DNA of 64,000 bases from Distichodus sexfasciatus (GCA_032718565.1 JAVGVS010000294.1:90001-154000); one strand, 5' to 3'. Shown: positions 52,389 through 62,552, counted from the first letter of the stretch. Notes: generated from the sequence alone by a model not told the origin. Made by a program: numbers and translations.

Positions 52389-52661
52389 AGAACTTGCTCT
52401 TAGTGCTGCTTGATCTCAGTGCTGCTTTTGATACCATTCTCCTAGATAGGCTTGAACATGCTGTTGATATCAGGGGAGCGGCCCTCAGACCGCTATCAGT
52501 ATGTGAATATAAATAGTGATTCCTTAGAAAGTGAAATATGGAGTACCACAAGGATCATTTTTGGATCCTTTGCTATTTTCACTGTACATGCTACCTTTAG
52601 GCTCAGTTATTCGTAAGCATGGAGTTACTTTTCATTGCTTTGCGGACGATACACAATTATA
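52389..52661 (+). pseudogene. L2 LINE RT core fragment (+ strand)
   Basis: Translates as LLDLSAAFDTILLDRL (motif A), then a frame-damaged stretch, and ends HCFADDTQLY (motif C with intact FADD) exactly where a Tc1 is inserted at a TA. Opposite in orientation to the LINE on its left. Confidence 0.7.
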
Positions 52662-53032
52662 TACAGTGCCTTGAAAAAGTATTCGTACCCCTTGAACTCT
52701 TACACATTTTGACACCTTACAACCACAAACTTAAATGTTTTTCATTGAGATTTTCTGTGACAGACCGACACAAAGTAGCACATAATTGTGAAGTGGTACG
52801 AAAACGAAACATGGTTTTCAAAATTTTAAGCAAATAAAAATCTGAAAAGTGTGGCGTGCATTTGTATTCAGCCCCCTGTACCCTGATGCTCCTAAATAAA
52901 ATCCAGTGTAATCAATTGCCTTCAGAAGTCACCTAATTACATAATAGAGTTCACCTGTGAGTAATTTGGTCTCATTATAAATACACCTGTTCTATGTGGT
53001 TTGTTAGAGAACATTAGTGAACAAACAGCATC

Positions 53033-53902
53033 ATGAGGACCAAGGAACTCACCAGACATGTCAGGGATAAAGCTGTAGATAAGTTTAAAGCAGGGTTAGG
53101 TTATAAAAAATATCCCAACCTTTGAACATCTCAAGGAGCACTGTTCAATCCATCATCCAAAAATGGAAAAGTATGCTACAACTGCAAAAATCCACAGCTC
53201 AGGTGGGAGAATCTGTCCACAGGACAACTGTAAGTCGTGTACTCCACAAATCTGGCCTATATGGAAGAGTGGCAAGAAGAAAGCCATTGCTGACAGAAAT
53301 ACATAAAAAGTCCCATTTGCAGTTTGCCAGGAGCCATGTAGGGGACACAGCAAACGTGGAAGAAGGTGCTCTGGTCAGACGAGACCAAAGTTGAACTTTT
53401 GGGCCTAAATGCAAAGCACTACATGTGGCAGAAAAGTAACACTGCTCATCACCCTGAACACACCATCCCCACTGTGAAACATGGTGGTGGCAGCATCATG
53501 CTGTGGGGATGCTTTTCTTCAGCAGGGACAGGGAAGCTGGTCAGAGTTGATGGGAAGATGGATGGAGCTAAATACAGGGCAATCCTGGAAGAAAACCTGT
53601 TGGAGGCTGCAAAGGACTTGAGACTGGGAAGGAGATTCAGCTTCCAGCAAGACAATGACCCTAAACATACAGCAAGAGCTACAATGGAATGGTTTAGATC
53701 AAAGAATATTCATGTGTTAGAATGGCCCAGTCAAAGTCCCATTGAGCATCTGTGGCAAGACTTGAAAATTGCTGTTCACAGACGCTCTCCATCCAATCTG
53801 GCTGAGCTTGAGCTATTTTGCTATGAAGAATGGGCAAAAATTTCAGTCTCTAGATGTGCAAAGCTGGTAGAGACATACGCAAAAAGACTTGCAGCTGTAA
53901 TT
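53033..53902 (+). pseudogene. Tc1 transposase, frame-broken
   Basis: Starts MRTKELTRHVRDKAVDKFKA at 53033, with a frame change near 53115. Frame 53122-53394 holds the helix-turn-helix region (TTVSRVLHKSGLYGRVARRK). Frame 53366-53965 holds the catalytic domain: the first Asp in WSDETKVELLG, the second in FQQDNDPKHTA, and Glu in QSPIEHLWQDLK. The DLNP between SP and IE is missing, so the Asp-Glu spacing is 30 residues instead of the canonical 34. The C-terminus is split by the guest at 53904. Confidence 0.8.
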
Positions 53903-53903
53903 G

Positions 53904-54825
53904 TGTCATGGGTGCGGTTGCTGGGAGGAGGATGGAAGGGGATGAGGACACTGTTGCAGGCTTGACAAAAAAGGTTTATTGAAGGTAGCAGGCATGTGAG
54001 ACACAAAAGGGAAAAAACACAAGTCCACAAGAACAAAAATGGATAACAAAGTTACAAAGGAAAGGTGAGGCCCATGCTCCCAGTAGATGGCATCAGGTAA
54101 TGGGGGAGAACCTCCTCGAGTAACTGGAACAAGTGAGGTCCTTACGCTTGAAGACTCGGGAGGTGAACTGACAATGGCCCAGACTCGGTAGCCAACCAGG
54201 GAAAGCTGACTGGGAGTCATGAGCCTGGGGAGAAACACAGGAGAAAGGTGTGAGGATGAGGACACAAAAAGGGCATTCAAACAGAAGCAGAAAACTGAAC
54301 CAAACCAAAATCACGAAGGTCCAAAAGTCCAAACAAAAGGGAAAGCGCTGAAGGGGTCCAGGAAATCCAACAAGCATGACACAAACAACCACACATATTA
54401 TGAGGGATACAGACTCGGGTTAAACTGACTTAAATAAGGCCACAGAACTCAACAAACGAGTGCTTGCACCAATCCCAAACTCAAAGCAGAACGAGACACA
54501 GCTGAAATCAATGATAAGCGCGGGGGTGTTCTACACAGACACTGACCTACTAGGTAGGGAACACGCAGTGCAAACAACATACCAGGAAGTGGGGTGCGCT
54601 GTAAACAGATAGTGAACTACTCAGAAGGGCACGAAGTGCAGACACAGAACCTGGAAGTGAGGAGCAAGCTAACACGGAAGGCTAAGACTAACCCAAGGAG
54701 ACATGAGGGGCAAACACCACAGACACAACACCAGAAGTGAACCCAGAGAGCAAGAAACAACAAACAGATATTTAGCCTGGGTTCACAGTGGCACGGTCCC
54801 GTCTAAGTTGGGTGGGACCATGACA
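53904..54825. mobile_element. 922 bp guest, candidate solo LTR
   Basis: Begins TGTCATGG and ends CCATGACA, perfect 8 bp inverted ends of the TG...CA type. Removing it rejoins the Tc1 sequence (GTAATTG then CAGTGAAAGG). The flanking 5-mers AATTG and GTTTG agree at 3 of 5 positions. No coding frame. A solo LTR or a non-autonomous DNA element are both possible. Confidence 0.5.
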
Positions 54826-54876
54826 GTTTGCAGTGAAAGGTGACTCTACAAAGTATTGATGCAGTGGGGCTGAATA

Positions 54877-56725
54877 CATTTACATGTACATTTACAGTAT
54901 TTAGCAGACGCTCTTATCCAGAGCGACTTACAACAGTGCTTTTTAGTCCACAACTGTTCCTAGATCCATAAGCTATGTCGACATCTGTAGTTAAACTAAA
55001 TTACCACGGACTAAGTTTTATACTTTAATGAAAAAAAAAGAAGAAAAAAAAAGAAAAAAAAGGGGTTAGAGGAAAGAAGTTCAGACAGACACACGTTAGT
55101 GTTTTTTTTTTTTTAAATAAAAGGTTTACATAAAAGGTAAATTAGTCCCCTAGATACTCTTTGAAGAGGTGTGTCTTCAGACAACGTTTGAAGACAGCAA
55201 GGGACTCAGCCGTTCTAACGGCAAACGGAAGTTGGTTCCACCACTGAGGAGCCAGCACTGCAAGGAGTTTCGATGCATGTTTTCCTCTTCTCTTAAGTAG
55301 AGGTGGTTCCAAACGAGCAGCAGTTGATGCTCTCAGAGGACGAGAAGTGACACGTTGTTTAATAAGTGCTGATAGGTAAGGAGGTGCAGTTCCATCCTTG
55401 GCCTTAAAGGCAAGTGTTAGGATTTTGAACCTGATGCGAGCAGCCACAGGGAGCCAGTGCAGGTTCTGCAGCAGAGGTGTGGTGTGTGTGAATTTAGAAA
55501 CGCTGAAGATAAGTCTTACAGCTGCATTCTGGATCAGTTGAAGTGGTCGTGTTGCTTTCAGTGAAAGTCCAGCCATTAGAGAGTTACAGTAGTTCAACTT
55601 AGAGAGAACCAAGGACTGGACGAGAAGCTGAGTAGCCTTGGTAGTGAGAAAGGGGCGGATTCTTCTGATGTTGTATAGAAGATATCTACAGGACCTAGTG
55701 AGGTTGCTAATGTGTGAAGAGAATGACAGTTCGTCATCCAGAATGACACCAAGGTTTCTTGCAAGGTTTCTTGTTTGAGGGGATGATAACAGAGTTATCA
55801 AAAGAAATGGTAAGGTCGAGGTTTGGTGAAGGACTGCCTTTGAACAAGAGTTCAGTCTTGCTAGGATTTAACTTGAGGTGGTGGGATGTCATCCAAGAAG
55901 AGATGTCAGCTAGACACTCTGAGATTCGAGTTGATACATGTTGGTCGTCTGGTGGAAAGGACAGAATGAGTTGAGTGTCATCAGCATAACAGTGGTAGGA
56001 GAACCCATGTGCAGCTATAACCTCCCCAAGAGAACCAGTGTATAGAGAGAAGAGAAGGGGTCCTAGGACTGAACCCTGTGGAACACCAGTGGTCAGCCTT
56101 CGTGGGGCTGATAGGGAGCCTTGCCATGTCACCTGGTATGTCCTGTTATTAAGGTAAGATGCAAACCATTGCCAGGCTGTACCTGAAATCCCAAGGCTGG
56201 AGAGAGTATCCAGAAGGATCTCGTGGTTGACCGTGTCAAAAGCTGCAGACAGGTCCAGAAGTATCAGAACCGAGGACAGGTTTGCAGCTCTGGCAGCATG
56301 AAGATTTTCAGAGACAACTAAAAGTGCACTCTCAGTAGAGTGTGCTGCTTTGAATCCAGACTGGTTAGGGTCATGGAGTGCATTTTCAGACAGGAAGACA
56401 TTAAGTTGGTTGTAAACTGCTCGTTCCAGTACTTTGGAAAGAAAGGAGAGCAGGGATACTGGTCTGTAGTGGTTAACATCTGAACAGTCCAGAGAGGGTT
56501 TCTTTAGTTCCGTTGGAACATGACCAGCTATCAAGGAACTATTGATTATCTGAGTGATGTGTGGGAGAAGATCCTGTGAAATGGTCTGCAACATACCTGA
56601 GGGGATTGGGTCAAGTAGACATGTGGTAGCATTGCTGGTCACGAGGATCTGAGACACATCTTCATGGGATAGTGGAGTGAAGTCTCGAAGTTGGGCAGCA
56701 CTAGCAGGTTGTGAGCTCCTAAAGC
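54877..56725 (-). mobile_element. UnaL2-like L2 LINE, 5'-truncated (- strand)
   Basis: On the - strand the 3' end carries GTAAGTCGCTCTGGATAAGAG, CGTCTGCTAAATACTGTAAA and a TGTAAA-type terminal repeat at 54877-54935, the conserved stem-loop tail of UnaL2-type LINEs. RT covers 55142-56657. The 5' end is truncated within the RT N-terminus at about 56725. Confidence 0.85.
55142..56657 (-). pseudogene. UnaL2-like reverse transcriptase, nearly intact
   Basis: Frame 55734-56657 (307 codons) runs from LLDPIPSGML through VNHYRPVSLLSFLSKVLERA, LLDLSAAFDTVNHEILLDTL (motif A), TTGVPQGSVLGPLLFSLYT and an intact YADD in YHCYADDTQLILSF. After one frame change near 55760, frame 55142-55801 gives the C-terminus (LARNLGVILDDELSFSSHIS, KLNYCNSLMAGLS, LKTHLFKEYLGD). 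This is the best-preserved polymerase in the window, but the endonuclease is gone. Confidence 0.85.
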
Positions 56726-57198
56726 ACTACAGTTGTAGAATAAACTTCCTATTAGCATTTGGAGCTCAGAAACAATCTCTGCTTTCATCCATTATTTAGT
56801 CAAGGCTTAAGACCTACCTCTTTAGTCAGTCTTTTGGATATTAAAATCTCTTTTTCTTAAGGTTCATGGTCATTTGAGATTAAAGGCGAAAGGCAGGATT
56901 GGTGCTGTCATCCTGCCACTCTCGCTCATGACTCATGTCTTGAGGGTGACTTGACATGATGCTGAGACACCTGGAAGCCCTCATGTCGGTGCTACCTGTC
57001 AGCTCTCCCTTTTTAGCCAGAATGCCATAGTTACTTTAGCACTGCCAGAGTTTAGGTGTAGGACACTAACTCTCTTCTGTTTCTCCTTTTTTCCGAGCTG
57101 TTCCTGAGCTGACACTTTGCCAGCTGAACTCTCACCTGCACTCTATGGAGACCTCATCATCTGGAACCGCCTGGGACTTTTTTCGGACACTATGGAAT

Positions 57199-57332
57199 TG
57201 GGCGGCACGGTTAGCGCTGCCACCTCACAGCGAGAAGTTTCCTGGGTTCAAGCCCCAGGTTGGCCATGGGGCCTTTCTTTGTGGAACATGCTCTCCCCAT
57301 GTTCATGTGGGTTTGCTCCAGGTTCTCCTGTG
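57199..57332 (+). mobile_element. tRNA-derived SINE, partial
   Basis: The head GGGCGGCACGGTTAGCGCTG and CACCTCACAGCGAGAAG, with box B (GGGTTCAAGCCCC), match the SINE family at 35681. The 3' half is missing. It lies inside the L2 3' UTR. Confidence 0.7.
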
Positions 57333-57540
57333 TATTAAATGTTGATGCACCCTAGTCGCCCAGAGGAGGATGGGGTCTCCTGCCGAGTCTTGGTTCCACC
57401 ATAGGTTTCTTCTTGCTAGAGGAAGTTTTTCTTTGTCTCTGTCACCTCAGTCTTGCTTGTTGGGTCGGTTATATGTAAAGCACTTTGTGACAATGATGAA
57501 TTGAATTGAGTTGTCCTGGTAAACAGTTTACAAAAGAAAG

Positions 57541-57745
57541 TTTACATTTACAGCATTTAGCAAACACTCTTATCCAGAGCGACATACACTGAACTAGTGT
57601 TCATTGAACTACTATTTTTTTGGAGGACTAATGACCATTATTGTTTGATGGTGGGGTGATGGTGATCTTAACTCCTAGTTGTTGCAGTGTGACTGTCCCT
57701 GTAATAAGCATATGTAAGTAGATCTGAATAAAAGTATCTTCTTCT
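57541..57745. mobile_element. Diverged SINE fragments used as RTE target
   Basis: 57541-57600 is the SINE/L2 tail on the - strand (GCATTTAGCAAACACTC, CTTATCCAGAGCGAC). 57680-57743 resembles the same SINE tail on the + strand (GACTGTCCCTGTAATAAG, ATGTAAGTAGATCTGAATAA). The RTE element follows directly. Confidence 0.5.
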
Positions 57746-58022
57746 TCCTCTTTCGGCTTTTCCCTTCAGGGGTCGCCACAGCAAATCATCTGTCTCCATC
57801 TAGTCCTATCTTCTGCATCCTCTACCCTCACACCAACTAACTTCATGTCCTCTTTCACCCCATCTATAAATCTCCTTTTTGGTCTTCCTCTCAGCCTCCT
57901 GCCTGGTGGCTCCAACCTCAGCATCCTTCTACCTATGTACTCATTGTCTCTCCTCTGGATGTGTCCAAACCATCTCAGTCTGGCCTCTCTGACTTTATCA
58001 CCAAAACATCTAACATGAGATG
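57673..58022. repeat. Perfect 350 bp inverted repeat, left arm
   Basis: Reverse complement of 60374-60723 over all 350 positions by eye. It contains about 70 bp of non-RTE flank (57673-57745) followed by the last ~280 bp of the RTE element. Confidence 0.9.
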
Positions 58023-59147
58023 TCCCTCTGATGAACTCATTTCTGATCCTATCCATCCTTGTCACCCCAAAAGAGAACCTCAACATCTTGAGCTCTGCAT
58101 CCTCCAGTTCTGCCTCCTGTCTTTTCCTCATTGGCACTGTCTCCAAACCATACAACATCGCTGGTCTCAATACTGTCTTGTACACCTTTCCTTTCATTCT
58201 TGCTGAAACTCTTTTTATCACACATCACACCTGACACTTTTCTCCACCCATTCCAACCTGCTTACACACGCTTCTTCACCTCTTTTCCACTCTCTCCATT
58301 GCTTTGGACCGTAGACCCTAAGTACCTGAAGTCCTCTACCTTCTTTACTTCTACTCCCTGTAACTTCACTGTTCCACTTGTGCCCCTCTCATTTACACAC
58401 ATGTATTCTGTCTTGCTGCGACTAATCTTCATTCCTCTCTTCTCCAGCACATATCTCCACCTCTCTAGCCTTTCCTCTACCTGTGCCCTGCTCTCACTGC
58501 AGATCACAATGTCATCTGCAAACATCATAGTCCATGGAGACTCCTGTCTAACATCATCTGTCAGCCTGTCCATCACCAAAGCAAACAAGAAGGGGCTTAG
58601 AGCCAATCTTTGATGCAGTCCCACCTCCACCTTGAACTTCTCTGTCACTCCTACAGCACATCTCACTGCTGTCTCACAGTTCTCATTGCACCACTACACC
58701 ACTCTAACACACTTCTCTGCCACTCCAGACCTCCTCATGCAATATCACAGCTCCACTCTCAACACCCATACAACATACTCTTTCTTGGCATGAAACCATA
58801 CTGCTGCTCACAAATGCTCACTTCTGACCTAAGCCTAGCTTCCACCATTTTTTCCCAAGCTTCATTGTATGACTCATTAGCTTTATTCCTCTGTAGCTGC
58901 CACAATCCTGTACATCTCCCTTGTTCTTAAAAACCGGCACCAGAACACTTTTCCTCCATTCCCCAGGCATCTTCTCACTTGTCAAGATCTTGTTGAACAA
59001 CCTAGTCAAAAACTCTACTGCCACCTCTCCTAGACACTTCCATACCTCCACAGGTATGTCATCAGGGCCAACTGCCTTTCCCCTCTTCATCCTCTTCAAA
59101 GCTTTCCTCAGTTCATCCTTACTAATCTCAGCTACTTCCTGATCCAC
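57766..59147 (-). pseudogene. RTE reverse transcriptase and C-terminus, broken
   Basis: Frame 58818-59147: KRGKAVGPDDIPVEVWKCLG and FKNKGDVQDCGSYRGIKLMS. A deletion or damage then removes the motif A region (about 58680-58860). Frame 58262-58666: LSPFLFALVMDRLTDDVRQE and an intact FADD in MMFADDIVICSES, then RSKTEYMCVNERG. Frame 57766-58221: C-terminal domain with AMLYGLETVPMRKRQEAELE, LRWFGHIQRRDNEYIGRRML and CGDP at the end. Confidence 0.8.
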
Positions 59148-59347
59148 AAGTCACCTCTTACTCTACATTCTCTCTCATTTTCCTCATTCATCAGTTCTTC
59201 AAAGTACTTCCCATCACACAATTGGCACCTGTCAGTACATTTCCATCCCTATCCTTAATCACCCTAACCTGCTGCACATCCTTCCCATCTCTATCTCTCT
59301 GCCTCGCCAACCTGTACAAATCATTCTCTCCTTCCTTACTGTCCAAC

Positions 59348-60217
59348 CTAGCATACAGGTTGATGATGATATGCCCTTTGTTTGGCCTTTGCCACCTCTA
59401 CCTTCACCATACGCTGCATCTCCCTGTACTTCTGTCTACTCTCCTCAGTTCTCTCAATGTCCCACTTCTTCTTCACTAACTTCTTTCTCTGTATATGCTC
59501 CTGGAATTTTTCGTTCCACCACCAAGTCTCCTTATCTACTTTACTTCTTCCAGATGACACACCAAGTACCCTCCTACCCGTCTCCCTAATCACATTAGCT
59601 GTATCTGTCCAATCATCTGGGAGCACCTCCTGGCCACCAAGAGCCTGTCTCAACTCCTCCCTGAAAACCTCGTAACACTCTTCTTTTTTCAGCTTCCACC
59701 ACCTGGTCCTCTGCTCCACCTTTGTTCTCTTCATCTTCCTCACCATCAGTTTCATCCTACAGACCACCATCCTATGCTGTCTCGCTACACTCTCACCTAC
59801 CACTACCTTGCAGTCACTAATCTCCTTCAAATTACAATGCCTGCATAAGATGTAGTCCACCTGTGTGCTCCTCCCTCCACTCTTATAAGTCACCCTATGT
59901 TCCTGCCTCTTCTGGAAGAAAGTATTCACAACAGCCATTTCCATCCTTTTCGCAAAGTCTACCACCATCTGTCCCTCTTCGTTCCTATCATGGATACCAA
60001 ACCTGCCCATCACTTCCTCATCACCTCTGTTCCCTTCACCAACATGTCCATTAAAGTCTGCACTAATTACTACTCTCTCAACTCTGGGGATACGCTGTAT
60101 CAAATCATCTAGCTCACTCCAGAAATTCTGCTTATCTTCTAGCTCACATCCTACCTGTGGGGCATAACCACTAACAACATTGATCATTACTCCTTCAACT
60201 TCAAGCTTCAGACTCAT
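59348..60217 (-). pseudogene. RTE endonuclease and linker
   Basis: A 289-codon frame containing VVSGYAPQVGCELEDKQNFW, VVISADFNGHVGEGNRGDEE (the GADFN metal block reads SADFN), VTYKSGGRSTQVDYILCR and the Trp/Lys-rich linker. The final His block is partly visible as VARQHRMVVCRM. The first ~70 residues, including the N-terminal catalytic Asn and Glu, are missing, so the nuclease is not functional. Confidence 0.8.
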
Positions 60218-60373
60218 CAGCCTATCTTCCAGAACGTTCCTAACAAACTCCTCCTTCAGGATAACTCCTACTCCATTCCTCTTTCCATCTCCACCATGGT
60301 AACAACTTAAACCCTTCTCCTAAGCTTCTAGCCTTGCTACCTTTCCACCTGATCTCCTGAATATATCCACCTT

Positions 60374-60723
60374 CATCTCATGTTAGATGTTTTGGTGATA
60401 AAGTCAGAGAGGCCAGACTGAGATGGTTTGGACACATCCAGAGGAGAGACAATGAGTACATAGGTAGAAGGATGCTGAGGTTGGAGCCACCAGGCAGGAG
60501 GCTGAGAGGAAGACCAAAAAGGAGATTTATAGATGGGGTGAAAGAGGACATGAAGTTAGTTGGTGTGAGGGTAGAGGATGCAGAAGATAGGACTAGATGG
60601 AGACAGATGATTTGCTGTGGCGACCCCTGAAGGGAAAAGCCGAAAGAGGAAGAAGAAGATACTTTTATTCAGATCTACTTACATATGCTTATTACAGGGA
60701 CAGTCACACTGCAACAACTAGGA
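60374..60723. repeat. Perfect 350 bp inverted repeat, right arm
   Basis: Mirror of 57673-58022 across a 2,351 bp spacer. It lies beyond the RTE's truncated 5' end, in reverse orientation to the element, and includes the same ~70 bp of non-RTE flank at 60654-60723. Confidence 0.9.
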
Positions 60724-60949
60724 CAGTTACATCATACGTAACTTCAGATTACGACACATAAGGCGCGTATTACTTCTATTGTTACATAGTAGTACATTTA
60801 ACATGCATACGTATTGATAAGATTCTATTACGTAGCACTGTACATGGAAAGTTATGGAAGATTCCAGAAACATTTACTTTCTACTGTAGACAACTACAAA
60901 ACATTAAATCTAAATATTCACACAAAATGGCTCTAACACTCACTAACAA
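60724..60949 (-). mobile_element. BEL LTR fragment (- strand)
   Basis: The reverse complement matches the start of the BEL LTR at 19341-19575 (GAGCCATTTTGTGTG, ATATTTAGATTTAATGTTT, CTTCCATAACTTTCCATGTA). No internal BEL sequence is next to it. It is an orphan LTR piece cut by the inverted repeat. Confidence 0.7.
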
Positions 60950-61397
60950 CATACACAAGTACTCTGTAGTCCAGTAAAAGATCATTTTCTTCATACTTCA
61001 ACAGATTTAACTTACATCCAGTCCTGAGGTCATTAGATAAGGCAGCATTGCCATGACAGAATGATAGGTGGTGCCCTCTTGGTAACCCACAAATCACTGA
61101 CATTGAAAAGAGGATATGCACTTGAATTCTCCAGAGTGTAGAGTGAGTGGGTGAGGTACTGAAGATCTCTTGAGAGTTTTTGGTTTTGTTGGGACAGAAC
61201 AGTATTTGGGATGAACAGTAGTTGAGTTGGGGGTTGATCTAAAGAATTATTGGCAGAGAAGCCAATATCTATACATGATTGTCTGTTTATATAGTAGAGC
61301 AAGGATACCAAAAACAAGAGATGTCTTGAGTCAGCAAACATAGATTGCGTGGTTTGATTTTGATCAGTTTGCCTAAATTTTCTGTTTTTTCCACCAG
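60950..61397. other. Unclassified stretch before putative exon
   Basis: Mostly AT-balanced sequence with a 143-codon - strand frame (61033-61464) that has no known motif and overlaps the better candidate exon on the + strand. The last bases TTTTTTCCACCAG form a good acceptor. Confidence 0.45.
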
Positions 61398-61853
61398 GGA
61401 GGCTGGGGGGAACCCAGACAGGCACTGGTTGGAGCTGTGCCAAGACATTTTGGAAAGATACCATGCTGAGAATGAGGGACTGAAGAGAAGAGGAGAGAGA
61501 AAAGGGGGGAAGGCAGGCGAAACTTGGCAGGGATCTATTGCAGTTCTCTTTGTTTGCTCAGGGTGCCCAGGGTGTAGCAGCTCTGATTCGCTGTTAAAAA
61601 ATAAAAACCAAACACAGAAACTGCTGCCTTATCTAATGACCTCAGGACTGGATGTAAGTGAAGATGAGGGTGAAAGGGGTGCAATCACTGAAACCAGTGA
61701 GCCATTTTTCCAAAGATTCTCCAGGAACTGTTTTGTCCTGCTGACTGGTTGGAACCCAGAGATGACAATGCCGTCAGAATCCAAAAGCTTTCTCTCGTTT
61801 TCGGGTGCAACTGAAGACACATCTGTCTGTGTCCTAGATCCTCAAGGATATAT
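61398..61853 (+). CDS. Putative internal exon of an unrecognised host gene
   Basis: A 456 bp stretch with a good acceptor (TTTTTTCCACCAG) and donor (GTAAGT at 61854), open throughout, with codon use unlike the transposons around it. The translation includes HWLELCQDILERYHAENEGL, CSGCPGCSSSDSLL, GLDVSEDEGERGAITETSE and FSRNCFVLLTGWNPEMTMP. It has an amphipathic helix-like start, a Cys cluster and an acidic patch. I do not recognise the family. The first base completes a split codon (incoming phase 2). The other exons were not found in this window. A chance open frame remains possible. Confidence 0.45.
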
Positions 61854-62215
61854 GTAAGTGTTTCTGCTTCTGTTGTTGACCATTACTGCTAGAAGCGTTA
61901 TGGCTCAAGAATTATGAAAACAGAAAATTTATTTAAAGCTTCATGAACTTAAATTTTACACTTAAAGATGGGCATGGGGGAGTTCCATAGTGTTCCATAG
62001 TGTTGTCTTCCATTTGAATAGTTTTGGAATTGTTGCAGCAAAGATTTGTATTCACAAGAGATTATTTTACCAAACTCCAAGACCAAATTCTTCTTGTTTG
62101 AGGCATATCTACAGGAAAACTAAATTTACGTCAAGGTCTGTCTAGAACTATGGGTTTTACCCAATGCATTGTGGTGCAAAAAGGTATTTAAAGGCCCATG
62201 TTTTTCGTCCCTGTT
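61854..62215. other. Unclassified, probable intron
   Basis: AT-rich sequence after the putative exon donor; no repeat ends or genes recognised. Confidence 0.4.
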
Positions 62216-62222
62216 TGAATTT

Positions 62223-62330
62223 TGGCAGTTGGTGGCATAACGGTTGGGTGTTCGCCCCGTCATCAGAAGGTCACTGGTTCAAATCCCAGACTACTACAGT
62301 TACCACTGAAATGTAAAAATTATTAGGCGT
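62223..62330 (+). mobile_element. tRNA-derived SINE-like fragment
   Basis: Box A-like TTGGTGGCATAACGGTTGGG and box B GGTTCAAATCCC, spaced as in a tRNA head. The rest does not fold as an evident tRNA. No clear tail. Confidence 0.5.
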
Positions 62331-62552
62331 ATCTTCAAATCCTTCAAAATCAGATCGGTAAACGTCATCGTCGCCGAACTACTCGATTGTGACCTGTGCT
62401 GCTTTGCTGTCGCCGATGTTGGACACGCTTTCGTCACTGGTATCGCTCTCAGATATTGCAGACGCTGCTTGTGCTTCTGGTGGGCTTGTAGGTGGAGGAA
62501 GGAAATTACAAATGGTTAGGCAGCAACCATGAAATGACACAATAAAGCTACG
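62331..62552. other. Short stretch, nothing recognised
   Basis: No gene or repeat evident. It is somewhat richer in CpG around 62358-62450. Confidence 0.4.

Larger units (their letters stand above)
52662..54876 (+). mobile_element. Tc1-like transposon with a nested guest
   Basis: Starts TACAGTGCCTTGAAAAAGTA at a TA site. The long 5' UTR is followed by a broken transposase (53033-53902 plus about 54826-54870). A guest of 922 bp sits in the last part of the transposase. The right inverted repeat is missing; a UnaL2-like LINE begins at about 54877. Inactive. Confidence 0.82.
45000..57515 (+). mobile_element. L2-type LINE (+ strand), scattered by later insertions
   Basis: Pieces in order: endonuclease-RT linker at 45000-45469 and 46130-46385 (YKKALRAAKSEYLSLLIENN-type residues), RT core at 52389-52661 (LLDLSAAFDTI and a FADD box ending FADDTQLY), and the RT C-terminus plus 3' UTR at about 56726-57515 (LWNKLPIS-like, then the family UTR and tail). 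Between them lie a Harbinger MITE, a whole - strand L2 copy, a Tc1 and a UnaL2-like LINE. Parts of the RT are missing. That these pieces are one original copy is inferred from order and orientation. Confidence 0.55.
57746..60373 (-). mobile_element. RTE-type LINE, 5'-truncated (- strand)
   Basis: On the - strand: endonuclease start lost, rest of endonuclease, linker, RT and C-terminal domain, then a GAAGAAGAAG tail at about 57746-57757. Related to a common fish RTE family (the relic at 28311 is another copy). The 5' end at 60373 abuts an inverted copy of its own 3' end. Confidence 0.82.

Noticed and set aside
58131..60112. + strand frames over the RTE element
   Set aside because: Antisense shadows of the - strand endonuclease and RT frames, rich in Ser/Pro/Leu as expected from such shadows.
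61033..61464. 143-codon - strand frame
   Set aside because: Overlaps the better supported + strand exon candidate and has no motif or splice context.
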